47,639 nucleotides of DNA from Chara braunii. Taxonomy: Eukaryota; Streptophyta; Charophyceae; Charales; Characeae. Under the pieces are notes generated by a model. The model was given only the letters and a program-made list of their open reading frames with translations, had not been told where the DNA came from and made no database searches. The translations under genes were made by a program, and so were the position numbers. Location: contig BFEA01000226.1 of assembly GCA_003427395.1 (NCBI GenBank), forward strand, positions 1,979,855 to 2,027,493, read 5' to 3'. Positions 32,121 to 42,980 of this stretch are shown here, piece after piece; position 1 is the stretch's first letter, and each line of letters opens with the position of its first letter.

Positions 32121-33635
32121 GTATTTTCCGCAAAAATATCAAATATATCCTAATTTTACAGATTCTTAAATTTTTATATTTTTGTTATAAATATTTCTGA
32201 GAGCAAAAAACCTCTAAAATTATTTTTTTAAAATTGTGGGACTGCACTCGTCGGTAACGAACGGTCGACGCCTCTTAGTAAAACCCGAACTAAACTCACA
32301 GGAATGCAATTGTTTTTTGTGTCAAGCGGAGGGGTAGTTTGAACATATTTTTCATATTCGGTGACAATTGAGAAAGTTATCGATTGTATAATATATATTT
32401 TTTTTAAATAAAAACCACATACTGGTTTTTTTTTTTAATTTTATGATTGCGTTGTGAAAATTCACATAAAAAAAGAGGTTCGGTCAATGCAAATATTCGG
32501 TTGTCAATTTTTATATCGTATTACAATGATCGTGCACCCTCTTAAATCAAGGTTGTACATGTGTTTTTAAAATAAAAACTCGGCATAACGGGTATGAGAA
32601 ATGTACTATGGAAGATGTAAAATTCTTATTTATCACAAATTTTATTTAAATAATAAAAAATAATAATAATAAATCAGTGATGTACACTATAATCTGATAC
32701 ACTAGATTTTAAAAATATATATATATATATATTTAAAAAATAAATAAATAATAATAATAATGAAATACGAATATTGATAAAAACTACTGTCACTTGATAG
32801 GAGTGATGCTTGGGGGTGGACAAACAAAAATAAGTTAATAAAATCACGTGAACGATATAAGGTTATTTGAATCACTGGTTGAATGAGTCAAATGTTATTT
32901 ATTTATTTTTTAATATTATTTTATACTTTTATTTCGACTTTTGGTGAAAAGGTCAAATATCTAAATTAAAATAATATTAATTCTTACTATTCGAAGTGCA
33001 TGCGAGCAATAGTCTGTTACAGGGTTTTCAACTTAGTTGTGGATTGCAATCATGTACTTAAAACTGACCATAAAAACGGTCAAATACATCATAAGAAGTT
33101 GTCGTCGGTATTGCACGAGTTGGTTGTCAATGTTTTGTTTTGACTCTCGTGCCAACATTCAACATATGAGTGACATAAAAGTTGAATTAGAAACCCATAA
33201 AAAAACAAACCCCCCAAATATACCCCTATAAAAATAAAAAACAATTTGCCCTGCATTCAACAACTTTGCACCAAAATGAATAAAGCACCACTCTAATTTT
33301 TTCATGCGATGACCTCCACCATACATGATTCATACCCCCTTTTAAATTGCATGAACCTCCTAACTACCACCCCAGGTTTCCACACGTGTTAGGGTTTTAT
33401 AACGTTATTTTGTTCGTTTCTTTGGCTTGTTTGTTTTTTTTATGTTTGCACTATGGGCCCGTGTACTTTGTTTTTGAATTTTGCACCGAAATTATTGGCA
33501 AAAACAACGAATTTTTATGTTTTTGTTTACTGCGTGTCCAGGTCGCCCACCACCAGAATTGCTTCATACCCCCTTCCAAATTGCATGAGCCTCTAAACTA
33601 CCAGCCCGGGTCGTAGGGTTTCGTGGATCTACATA
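32121..33635. other. AT-rich interval
   Basis: No gene found. The segment CATACCCCCTT..AAATTGCATGA appears twice (33329 and 33567), each followed by CCTC.TAACTACCA.CC.G, a direct repeat about 238 bp apart. Confidence 0.5.
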
Positions 33636-33845
33636 GGGGTGCTGGACCTGATTTCCAGCAGATACATTCACATCACCGTACAGGGATGGTGAACCTGATT
33701 TTCAGCATATACATTCTCATAATTATATAGGGATGCTGGGCCCGATTTCCAACAGGTGTAGCTCCCCACCAATAGATGGAGCCTTCGATGACGGGGCCTA
33801 CTTACCGGAGATGCTCTTATCACCTCGTTAAGTAGGTTTCCCGTA
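33636..33845 (+). repeat. Dispersed repeat R1, copy 3, with tandem first part
   Basis: The leader AGGGRTGCTGGACCTGATTT, CCAGCAGATACATTC is present three times (33647, 33689, 33727) before the rest of the element: GCTCCCCACCAATAGATGGA, GCCTTCGATGACGGGGCC, ATGCTCTTATCACCTCG. This is the most complete copy. It directly precedes TIR element copy B. Confidence 0.7.
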
Positions 33846-33857
33846 TAACGAAATTTC

Positions 33858-35240
33858 TTTAAACCACCAGTACCTCCGCCAGTGTTAAGAAATTACGATG
33901 TCTTGGCCAATACCAAAACTTTTCGAGGTGGGACACATGGTCGACAATGTCCTATAAATATGAATTTTATAGTCCATGAAAAAAAAAAAAAAAAGTTTTT
34001 TCTACTGCAATAATATCGGGCTGGGTAATTCAGAATATCGTGCTCACAATCTTCCTCTACAGAATACACCTTACAGGTAAGGAGGTCACATTCTGAATGT
34101 TACTGTTTTTTTTTTTTCGTTGGTTGTGTATTTCTTATGAGTCCCCTGTCCGTGAATTGCTCAAGCTGTCCGTGATCTGCTTAAGCCGTGTTTTGTCAGA
34201 TGATTATAAGGCTCATCACACTGACACTTAGGGGAATGTATCCAACCAATTTTCACAGTTGGATCTATGTGCCCGTTTTTTTTTTCTTTTATTATCTTTT
34301 TGGAATTTGACAACTTGGCCACGGGGCTGAGATGCCCTCAGTGAGGGAACACTCACACTAACACTTCCAATAATGTATACAACTGCAATCACGGGCAAAG
34401 CTTTGTTTCCTTTTTTTTTTAATTCTTTTTTGAGGTTCACGACCGCACCTTTTCCTCTTTTTTTTTGTTTTTTTTTGTTATTTCCGTGAGAGTACCAGAA
34501 AGAAAACGAAGTGCTACCCAGGGGTCTAGTCCCACCTACAGCGTTGAGAAAACTCAACGCTGAGCTTTCAACCACGTGTGGCATGGTGTGACGGAGCTCT
34601 GGCGTTGATGTATTGCGAATCTAACGGTACCAAAATACAGGAGAATAACCTATTAGATTTAGTCATTTTGTAGAATTTTTTTTTGACGTGAAATCCGTTT
34701 TGTAGTATGCATTGACCCTTTTGGTTTGGGCGGGAAACCATTTTCTGTTGAGAAAACTACCCTACCGAGGGTAGGGTACATTTCTCAACTTCAGTGCCTT
34801 TCCTTTTTATTGTTTTTTTAGACCTCGTTGCATCCTGAAACGGAGGAACTCTGACAGCTGTGTTTGGCTGTCTGGCATCAAACTCGTTTCCTTCTTTGGG
34901 CAATGAATGCATTTTGGCCATCCACGTCGTCCCTGTCCATTTTACAAATGGTGACCTCCAGTCCCCTCACCACGGGGAGTATCCTTTTTTCACGGAGACG
35001 TTCACTCCGACTGTTCTAGACATGTTTCATTTATCGGAGTTAGGTTATAAAAAATAAGGAGAAAAGCTGTTTCTAGCATTTTTTTCAGTTTTTTTATTTC
35101 TTGTTTCGAATATTTTAATGTCGAAATGGCGTCACACCGTTGAGTTTTCTGAACTCAACAACCGTAGGTGGGACCAGACCCCAGGCTCGACAAAGCTCGG
35201 AGCGCAGTGAAATTCAGGGTCAGCAAAAACAGGCTCGGAG
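33858..35240 (-). mobile_element. TIR transposon copy B, interrupted by a nested element
   Basis: In inverted orientation to copy A (24607). It starts TTTAAACCACCAGTACCTCC and runs colinear with the complement of A to CGAAGTGCTACCCAGG (34522), then resumes at 35181 CCAGGCTCGACAAAGCTCGG. Without the 663-bp insert it is about 720 bp, near A's 763 bp. The far TIR is lost: the sequence runs into 29 A (35241-35269) after GGCTCGGAG. Confidence 0.85.
34523..35180. mobile_element. 658-bp TIR element nested in copy B, 5-bp target duplication
   Basis: Ends GGTCTAGTCCCACCTAC and, as complement, GGTCTGGTCCCACCTAC differ at one base in 17. The flanks are CCAGG (34518-34522) and CCAGG (35181-35185), while the empty site in copy A reads ACCTAGGCTC, so a 5-bp duplication is directly visible. 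Just inside both ends are GTTGAG/CTCAAC foldbacks (GCGTTGAGAAAACTCAACGC and GTTGAGTTTTCTGAACTCAA). No transposase ORF is present. Superfamily not determined. Confidence 0.85.
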
Positions 35241-35269
35241 AAAAAAAAAAAAAAAAAAAAAAAAAAAAA

Positions 35270-35940
35270 CACAGCCCGGGTCGCCCACTACCAGTATTGA
35301 CGCTACCTTTATTTTGGTAGACACAAAAGAACACTGGCAGGGTGCAGTGCAGCCTAGGGGCTGCAAAGAGATTGATCCCTTGCTCACTCTAGCGTCCCAC
35401 GGTTGAGTCAGGTGACCCCCTCCAGAGGGGACCAACAGGTTAGGAATCGAAGTCAATACCTACCCATGGCTCACCGTGACCCTTGACGTCGCACTCTGCG
35501 CTCCTTGTACAGCCCAACTGTCTCTTCCCCAAAATGCCCCTGCCCCTTTTGCTTGGCGGTCCCGTTGCCCTACGGTAGCCGTACATGGCGGGCCGATCTA
35601 CCCAGATTGGCTCGTCTCGTTAGTTACGGTCTGGCCGGCCTTGAACCATAGCCCACTACCCGTACCAAAATGTGGACCTTTCTGGCCCCCCTTCCCTCAG
35701 GGGTTCAGAGCCCCTGGGGCCATCGGACCTATCCGACGGTGTTGTCTCCGACGGTGGGATTTTCCCTGTCATTTGCCTCGTGGGATGGCGTGGGAAAGAG
35801 GAAGAGGGAACTACCGGTAGTCAGCCGTAGCTCATATGCCGTGAGACCGGTGTAGGGTCCTCTTTTGCTCGTGCTTGTGTTTGCCTCAGGTGATCAGCCC
35901 GCCAGCCCGCGCTCGCAATTGGAAAGCAGGTCAGGTCAAG
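35270..35940 (+). promoter_or_regulatory. Upstream region of the eL31 gene
   Basis: GC-richer sequence precedes the start codon. An AGCCCAC element (complement GTGGGCT, like plant site II TGGGCY) at about 35650 and GTAGGGTCC (complement of a short telo-box ACCCTA) at about 35852 resemble elements common in plant ribosomal-protein promoters. Both are short, and no TATA box or start site could be fixed. A possible 5'UTR acceptor TTTGCCTCAG lies at 35881-35890. Confidence 0.3.
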
Positions 35941-36023
35941 ATGGTGGACAAGGGGAAGAGCCGGTCGAAGGACATCGTCACGCGGGAGTACACGATCAAC
36001 CTCCACAAGCGGCTCCATGGCTG
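35941..36023 (+). CDS. RPL31: 60S ribosomal protein L31 (eL31), exon 1
   Basis: Exon 1 encodes [20 protein letters not shown] and LHKRLHG plus two bases of a Cys codon. [16 protein letters not shown] is the signature N-terminus of plant eL31, a protein at the rim of the polypeptide exit tunnel of the large cytosolic subunit. The donor is GGCTG|GTACAC. Joined to exon 2 at 37649 it restores HGCTFKK without a frame break. The ATG is chosen because it gives the normal family start and length. The exon end and first intron bases are partly duplicated 189 bp downstream (36198). Confidence 0.95.
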
Positions 36024-36330
36024 GTACACAATTCGAACCTGGTCCTTCTTTCTTATGCTTCCTGCTTTCCTCCACCTTCTCTTCCCTCCCTTCTTAGTCT
36101 CCTCCGTATCTTACATCCTGTGGTTTTACCTCCATAGCCTACATCCTGTGGCTTTATCGGCCTGCTTCTTTCAAATGCTCTCCGTCTGTAATGGCGAGCG
36201 GCTCCATGGCTGGGGTATACTGTGAACCCGATCCTTTTTCTCTCTGCTGCTTCCCTCTCTCCTCGTCGTTTCTTCCCTCTCTGTCTCCTTTGTATTCGAC
36301 ACCCTCTGTTTTGCATGGACCTGTTCCCTC
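36009..36330 (+). repeat. Tandem duplication of the eL31 exon 1/intron junction
   Basis: GCGGCTCCATGGCTGG (36009-36024, end of exon 1 plus donor G) recurs at 36198-36213, followed by similar intron sequence (GAACC.G.TCCTT, CTGCTTCC, CTCTTCCCTC, GTCTCCT.CGTAT against the later CTCTGTCTCCTTTGTATTCG). Period 189. In the second copy the donor GTAC has become GGGTA, so it is probably not used. Confidence 0.75.
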
Positions 36331-36788
36331 GTCCATTGTCCGTCTCCGAAGCTCTGTCGCCAGTTTGTGATATCGTCGGAATAGGGGTAATCAGAATACG
36401 AAGTTCTGGTGTGCAAAAGGTTTGCAAATGCTTCTTCCTCTTCTGCGCTGTCAAATTGCCGAGGCTGGGAGGTTTGACGCCATAGTACAGAGCTCCCGGA
36501 GGTCTGACGTGCAGTGGAGGTCCTTCCTGCAGATAACTGGACGATGGGATTCGGTAGGAAGGTGAAGCATGCATACGTACTCGGTGGGGAAACATTTGAC
36601 GGCTATGGATGACAGACTGGTTGGCTATTGGCTATTCGGCGGCTATGGATAACAGACTGGCTGGCTGTTGGGTGCCCGAGATTAAGGAAAATTCGAGTGC
36701 TATGGATGACCAAGCACAATTGAGACGGCGTAGCTTGGTGTCGGAACGACCATATTTGGCGGGTTGAGGTCAGGGCAGTGCAAGGGCG

Positions 36789-36850
<62 letters not shown>

Positions 36851-36851
36851 N

Positions 36852-36926
<75 letters not shown>

Positions 36927-37648
36927 ATGCATTGCCATCTAAGGGATAGTGTGTGGTTCATCTGCGAGGGAACTGAGTTGCCTCGCAACTGTGAGGGGGG
37001 GGAAGAGGTATGGGGTGAAGGGAGGGTAAAAGAGTCGTCTATTGGAAAGATCAGAGGGACCCGAGTGATGTTGAACGGCGTGAGCTCTTAGGAAAGAGTG
37101 GTTGTTCCGAGCGCATGTCACGACTCGTAGAGAACGGGCTGTCGAGGATGGCTTGTGAAGAGTGAAACGAGTGGGTGTGCAGCTGAAGAGGTTATTGCGG
37201 GCGAAGGGTAGAGAAATGGAAAGCAGAGAAGAGGTAGGGTGGTACGGAGGGGAGACCGAGAGGAAGGATGTGGCTTATGAAAGAGGTAGGTACGGTACAT
37301 AGGGAATGAATGCGCCGAAGCACAACAGACGGAAGATTCGTTTTCAGGTCGAAATTTTACCCCATGTGGTTCTCTACCCTCCCGCATGATGGTAAACAAT
37401 GGTTAAGTATTCTTGTTGATTTCATGTCTGTTCTCTATCTACCGCCTCGTCCTCTGCAAGAACATGTAATTGTGCCTCCGAGGTCTTGTCGTTTTGTCTG
37501 TCTCACTCTCTTCTGACCTGGTTATCTGACGATCGGTTGTGGTTTGTGTCCATTCCTTGGCTGTGGGTTGATGGGGTGAAAACACTGGTCCGAATCTGTA
37601 TCTGGTCGGTATTCCTGTATATGATTCTTCGGCGCCGAATTTTCTCAG
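36024..37648 (+). other. eL31 intron
   Basis: A 1625-bp GT-AG intron (GTACAC...TTTTCTCAG). It holds the duplicated exon junction, a direct repeat GGCTATGGAT(G/A)ACAGACTGG at 36602 and 36643, and a (GA)n microsatellite with one N (36790-36920, N at 36851). Confidence 0.9.
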
Positions 37649-37928
37649 CACCTTCAAGAAGATGGCTCCGAAGGCCATCAAGGAGATCCGCAAGTTTGCG
37701 ACGAAGATGATGGGAACTGCCGACGTGAGGGTCGATGTCAAACTCAACAAGCACATTTGGAGCAGGGGCGTGAGAAACGTACCGCGACGGGTACGGGTCC
37801 GCATTGCCCGCAAGAGGAACGACGACGAAGATGCCAAGGAGGAACTTTACTCTTATGTCACCCCGGCCGACCTGCCGCCTGAGGGTTTCTCCAATCTCGG
37901 AGTCAAAGTAATCGAAGACGAAGATTAG
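37649..37928 (+). CDS. RPL31: 60S ribosomal protein L31 (eL31), exon 2
   Basis: The exon completes the Cys codon and encodes [20 protein letters not shown], then [40 protein letters not shown] and a C-terminus GVKVIEDED, ending at TAG 37926-37928. All landmark segments of eL31 are present. The joined protein is 120 aa, against about 119-120 in land plants. The sequence is far more plant-like ([11 protein letters not shown]) than animal-like. No in-frame damage is seen, so the gene is likely functional. The ATG at 37662 is internal and not the start. Confidence 0.95.
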
Positions 37929-39368
37929 ATTTGTGCGGCGCAAAAGAAGAGGATTGAACAGCGAGAGATGGGGGAGGGGGAGGTAGAGGAAGATTAGGGC
38001 ATGCCATGGTATGGTCAGTACCCGTGTACAGTGAAGCTCTTTCCTTTCCGTGACGGTGACGATTACTCTCAGGGACTCTCAGGGAGTGGAAAGAGCTCTG
38101 CTGACCTCAGCGGAGTCGAGGAAATGTGCGTAGGGAGAGGTAGAGGTAAGTAGGGATATCATTTGGCGATTTGGTGATCTCCCGCGTACAGAAAAATATC
38201 ATTTGGTGATTTGGTGAGATCTCCCGCGTACAGGGAAAAGCGATATTGTTTGGAGGCGAGAGTTGGGACGGTCGTGATTGTTAGGGATTGAAACGAGAGG
38301 TTGATTTGCTTCGGGCTTCGAGAAGAATCTTCAGTTAAGGGGGTTGATTCCGAGTCTTTTTTTGCCTTCATAATGAGAATGTGGCTCATTCTGACGCCTC
38401 TCTTTTACCTTCTTTCCTCCGGTTTTCTCTGTGAGCTCGGTGTTCGTGTCGTGGGTCCGTCTGGTGATTTCTTCCAATGCCTCTCTTTAGCTTTTTTACT
38501 CTGGTTTTGCCTGTGCGCTTTGTGTTCGTGGGTCCCTCTCTGGTGGTTTCTTTATCTCCTCCACTGCGATCGCTGACAGTCGCTGGCATCGTGTACTTGA
38601 GGCTGGCAATCGAAAGGTTGGTCGGTTTGTTTCGTTTTCTGCGTTCTGAATCGTTGTTGTTGTGATGTATTCGTCATGATTGGGTCAAAGATCTTGAAAG
38701 ATTTTGTTTCTCGCTCTCAGCGACTCTCAAAATATATCTGTGGTGCGCAAAGAGTTCTCGGCCTTCATCATAATTGGAACGACGTGACAACGAAGGGCGG
38801 TTTTCAGACGAGTGTGGTTAATCTTAACCCTAATCTCACTCTGTTTTTTTTTTTTACCAATTTCTGCCGCCAGCACTACGCGCTGAGGCAGTGAGCAGCA
38901 GTGCCGAAGAGCTATGCTGAGATTCGGGTCTCGCCTTCCTCTGCATCGCGGTCTCCTGTATCCCACTCAGAAAAGCTTGGTCGTATTGAAATGTGCTTAG
39001 GGCATCTCACAAACGTCGCCCCCTGAAGAGGTTCGTTGTAGGAAGTGTAGCTGCCGTTTTCATTCGCTGCTCTCATTGATAGTAGGTGGTTTTCTTCGAC
39101 ATCGCAGGACAAGTAATTCAGCAAAATTGCCTCTGACAATGCAATCGCAGATTCGAAAGAACATCCAGCCGTTCTTCCAGTTGAATGGGATCAGGACATC
39201 CATGTCTAGACCCTGTGAGCTCTTGCTGCGTAAAGCCTCCTCCAATCCCCCATCCCAATATCAGTTTCATTTTTAATCATGCAACACGAAACCGGTTAGG
39301 AAGTGTTAAGATCGTGACCATATGTCCGCGTGTGTGTGTATGTGTGTGAGAGAGAGAGAGAGAGACAC

Positions 39369-39423
<55 letters not shown>

Positions 39424-39571
39424 CTTAACGGGCAGAGCTGTACTCATGTATTACTGTCTATCGTCCATTCTGTGTCATTATGATGTCCGTCCTATTCCTG
39501 CGATTCGTTTTTCTTCGTCTCGTTTGGTTCTGTTTTCGCCTATTCTGCGTTTCCATGATGTTAATGCTCCC

Positions 39572-39622
<51 letters not shown>

Positions 39623-40445
39623 TGCAGTCAGTCGTCTTGGTAGCATTTGAACTTGGATCTTCGCCGAAAGTGTCAACTCGTTCCATACGAGCGGATATTC
39701 AAGTTGTAGTAGCTTCCCACTTCGTTATGCCTTCTATAGTGAAAAGACTGACTCCATTATGCCTTCTATAGTGAAAAAACTGAGTTCGACAACAACTTCG
39801 ATTGCCTTTTGCCACGTGGAGGCGCCCAGCTTTGTCCAACGACAGTCAGTCAATTCGGTACTTTGTCGGACATGAAAACCGTTACGAAATCACTTTCTTA
39901 ACATCCATTCCATTCGCTCTTCAAGTACGACCCACACACTCCTGCTTGTTATTTATTCGGTCCATTTACTGTTTGATTAAACTCTCCAGAGGCGATCAGA
40001 GGATGGCATATGTTGGCCTTCCATGATGGATGCTCCCGTAAAACTTGTTGAAAGTACCACACGCTGTACACACACGTGGGGGAAATTACTTGGTTACTTA
40101 TCGCACGTGTGGATCCTGCTGCCACATACTGTATCACCCAACAGCTTTAACTTCCCAGTTGTTTCACTGGATTCACAGTAATTACCCAATTATGTGGGGA
40201 ATGTATCAACCGCCAATTTCTTCCTTCTGATTTTTTATCAGCCCCCAATTTCTTCTCTTAGATTTTGTATTAGTCCCCAATTTCTTGAATGCTTCGGTTT
40301 CTTCCTCAGTTATCTTCCTGGCTTGACAGGTGTCTCCCGCCGGCTCCTTTTAACTCCTTTCTCATGGTCTCTCGCCCTCTTGCCTCTGCCTCTTGCTCGC
40401 TTCGTTGCTCCGATTTTCCAATCCCGCATATGAATTGAATCGAAA
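37929..40445. other. Region downstream of eL31
   Basis: No gene was identified. A direct repeat ATATCATTTGG.GATTTGGTGA, TCTCCCGCGTACAG occurs at 38157 and 38197. GA repeats lie at 39347-39422 and a (TG)n(GA)n tract at 39577-39622. GCCTTCTATAGTGAAAA.ACTGA is duplicated at 39729 and 39760. Confidence 0.6.
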
Positions 40446-40462
40446 ACGAATCTTCGTCTGAT

Positions 40463-40593
40463 GTGCTTCGGGGCATCACCGCCGTTAAAATTGGAACGAT
40501 TTACAGAGAGAAAGAAAAAGAAGATTAGCAGCATGGCCCCTCTCCCTGCGCTTTCAAGGATGACACGCATAACTCGAGAAACGGTCCAAATTA
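40463..40593 (+). pseudogene. U6 snRNA-derived copy with internal insertions
   Basis: Order as in U6: GTGCTTCGGGGCATC 5' stem, AAAATTGGAACGAT, ACAGAG, GAAGATTAGCA, TGGCCCCT, TGCGC, AAGGATGACACGCATAA, TCGAGAAA.GGTCCAAATT. Extra bases lie between ACAGAG and GAAGATT (about 10 purines), after AGCA (GCA), after CCCCT (CTCCC) and after GCGC (TTTC). The AGC triad and GATGACAC are intact. The 5' flank is TCTTCGTCTGATG. No T-run terminator or USE is present. Likely a pseudogene. Confidence 0.85.
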
Positions 40594-40639
40594 GAATGTT
40601 AAAAAAACAAAGAAAAAGAAATCGAAACTGACTTCGTCT

Positions 40640-40694
40640 GATTTCTCGATTTTTGTGTCTCATCCTTGAAAGCGTAGGGGCCATGCTAATCTTC
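40640..40694 (-). pseudogene. U6 snRNA-derived fragment, inverted
   Basis: The minus strand reads GAAGATTAGCATGGCCCCTA, CGCTTTCAAGGATGAGACAC, AAAAATCGAGAAATC. It shares the TTTC insertion with the copy at 40463, so the two descend from one altered U6. Facing each other, they can pair over about 50 bp. An AGACGAAG sequence (complement of CTTCGTCT) flanks both ends. Confidence 0.85.
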
Positions 40695-40729
40695 GTCTGC
40701 CTACTGGGAAATAAATAATAATAAATCAA

Positions 40730-40818
40730 AGAAAGAAATAATAATAAAACAAAAAAAGGAAAATAATAAAACAAAGAAATAATAATAAAACAAAGAAATA
40801 ATAATAAAACAAAGAAAA
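40730..40818. repeat. AATAATAAAACAAAGA repeat
   Basis: Several tandem units of AAATAATAATAAAACAAAG (about 20 bp), with variants. The last unit is the left arm of the perfect inverted repeat at 40803-40929. Confidence 0.85.
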
Positions 40819-40929
40819 CGACGCAGGCTCACGGAATCTTCGTCTGATGTCCGTTAGGCGACGCACATACAGATCCCCATGCTTGCGTTAATGCGCTCCA
40901 TGGGCCTGCGTCGTTTTCTTTGTTTTATT
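40803..40929. repeat. Perfect 26-bp inverted repeat
   Basis: Arms 40803-40828 and 40904-40929 are exact complements (AATAAAACAAAGAAAACGAC plus GCAGGC), with a 75-bp loop. The loop contains another AATCTTCGTCTGATG motif found beside the U6-derived copies. Confidence 0.95.
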
Positions 40930-41810
40930 CTTGTTCTTTTCCATTCTTGTCTGCGATTATGGTAATTCGATTTGTTTGGTTTTCTGAATGTCTCTTTCTC
41001 TCTTCTCGGGGCAGATGCACGGGGGAACCGCGGACGGAATAGAGACACGAGGAACAAACCGGAGGAAATCGACTTGTTATTTTCCTCTGTACAACTTCTT
41101 ACGGAAATCCAAAACCAACACAGGAAAAACAAGTTTGATCAATGTAGCGATTTGAGGAACCCACGCAATAGATTATTTATGTTGTTATTCAAATATTTTT
41201 TTCGATGCGAATGATCGACGACTGAAATTTGATCCCGCGGCTTCAGGTGTAATCGACTGTGTTTGTCAAAAAGAGAGTCAAGGTATAGACTGTTTACAGG
41301 CTGTTTCATCTTTATCTCTCGGGCCTATGGAGGGTGAAAACAAAGACGAGAATCAAATCCTTGTCTGGAGGATCCTCGACATGTGGATAGCTATTGTTTT
41401 CACACTGGGATATCCAATTGTGCCAGCGTAGCTTATTGTTTTCACACTGGGACATCCAATTAATTGTGTCAGTGTGGAAATTATCGTAATTGATATACCC
41501 TCAGAGATAGACCAGATGTTTTTTTGCTATCCGAAGCACAGCACAGCTGGTTTGCTCTCTGAACTGAACCAACTGTATTTTTTGCGGACTGACTTTTTCT
41601 CGGCTGGGGCGGTCCAGAGGGAAGAGGGATGCAGAACCGCTGCTCTTGATTCTCCATAGCTCGGTCCTAATGACACATGATGACTACGGTCTTCAACGGA
41701 ATAGAATACACAACCGCCGGTCATGATGAGGTCCTGCAGGCACCACACTTATATAACAGAAATCGACGCATTAATGAGTGCCAGGCCAGTTTAATTACTG
41801 GCCGATTGCA

Positions 41811-41888
41811 CTGCCAAGCCACGTGAGTCTTCGTCTGATGTCTGATGCACTGCCAAGCCACGTGAGTCTTCGTCTGATGTCTGATACA
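41811..41888 (+). repeat. 39-bp tandem duplication ending in a U6 fragment
   Basis: CTGCCAAGCCACGTGAGTCT, TCGTCTGATGTCTGAT is present at 41811 and 41850 (period 39). The second copy runs directly into a U6-like sequence. Confidence 0.9.
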
Positions 41889-41916
41889 GAGAAAGAAGAT
41901 TAGTAGCATGCCCCCC
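41883..41916 (+). pseudogene. Short U6 snRNA fragment
   Basis: GATACAGAGAAAGAAGATTA, GTAGCATGCCCCCC matches U6 from the ACAGAGA box to the CCCC segment, with small insertions (AAGA, TAG). Its 5' flank TCTTCGTCTGATGT is the same as that of the 40463 copy. Confidence 0.7.
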
Positions 41917-42254
41917 AACTTCACGACAGTTGGGTTATATTTTGCCGATTACGCTCATATGAAGTAGTTAAAAAAGAGGGGGTGACAGGAGCAGCACACC
42001 AAAAATAGGCCAAGAACAATAAACAGGAATGGAGAGCAAAAGATGGGGGAAAGCAGGGAAAAGTGGATACTGGGAAAAGAGCGAAATGCTCGGCGGCCAG
42101 TGGAGAGCTAATTGCGATGGAAGATTTATTTCCGGGCGGCTATGGAGAGCCCGCAAACAGATGAACAACAATTGCGCCCAGACAGAGGTCACCTAACACA
42201 TCTCTCCCAGCAGGTGTATGAGTCATGTGGAACTGGCCCACCGCCGTGCGAGTG

Positions 42255-42558
42255 CATGGCGGTGGGTGAGTGCACTGCCGAGCGAGGTGGATCATGGGAG
42301 GGCATATGAGCAGGCATGGCGGAACATGGCATCGGTGCATGCAGGGATGCTGTCATGGGTGCAGGCACACGTATGCATGCCCACGTGGGAGGCATATGTG
42401 TGGGTGCATGGCGGTGGGCAAGTGATCTGCTAATCTAGGTGAAACGTGGACAGGCATATGAGCAGGCATGGTGGAACATGGAATGTGTGCATGCAGGGAT
42501 GCTGGGATGGGTGCAGGCACACATGTATATGCATGCCCACGTGCGAGGCATGTGGGCA
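42255..42558 (+). repeat. 152-bp minisatellite, two units
   Basis: Units start at 42255 and 42407: CATGGCGGTGGG..AGTG, GGCATATGAGCAGGCATGG, GGAACATGG, GTGCATGCAGGGATGCTG, GGGTGCAGGCACAC, GCATGCCCACGTG. Long Cys/Pro/His-rich frames on the opposite strand are by-products. Confidence 0.9.
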
Positions 42559-42980
42559 CGGAGGCACGGGCACGGAGGCACATGCAGGGCAGGCGAGTGC
42601 GGACGCGTGCTGGCACCCATGTATGCACGTACCCATGCATGCAGGTGCGGAGAGGTGCAGGCAGGCATACAGGTGTGCAGTGCAGGCAGGCAGTGATGCA
42701 GGTGCGGAGGGGTGCAGGGAGTGATGCAGGTGCGGAGGGGTGCAGGCAGTGATGCAGGTGCGGAGGGGTGCAGGCATGCTGGTGGGTAGGCCCACACAGG
42801 CAAATGGGCAGGCAGGCGAGCACAGATTCAGGCAACCGCACAGGCATATGCAGGCAATCACGCAGTTACACACACGCATGGACGCACACACGGAGGCAGG
42901 TAGGGCAGGCAGGCGTGCATGCACATGGACACGTAGGCAGGTAGGGCAGGCAGGCGTGCATGCATCCATGCATGGACTAG
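42559..42980 (+). repeat. GCAGGC-rich region with a 28-bp minisatellite
   Basis: Three exact or near-exact 28-bp units start at 42693, 42721 and 42749 (GTGATGCAGGTGCGGAGGGG, TGCAGGCA). The flanks are built of GCATG/CAGGCAGGC words, and AGGTAGGGCAGGCAGGCGTG repeats at 42899 and 42939. Confidence 0.9.

Noticed and set aside
37662-37928. eL31 starting at the ATG in exon 2
   Set aside because: It would lack the conserved [16 protein letters not shown]-terminus, which is present in frame in exon 1.
40463-40593. Functional U6 snRNA gene
   Set aside because: Internal insertions, no upstream element, no T-run terminator.
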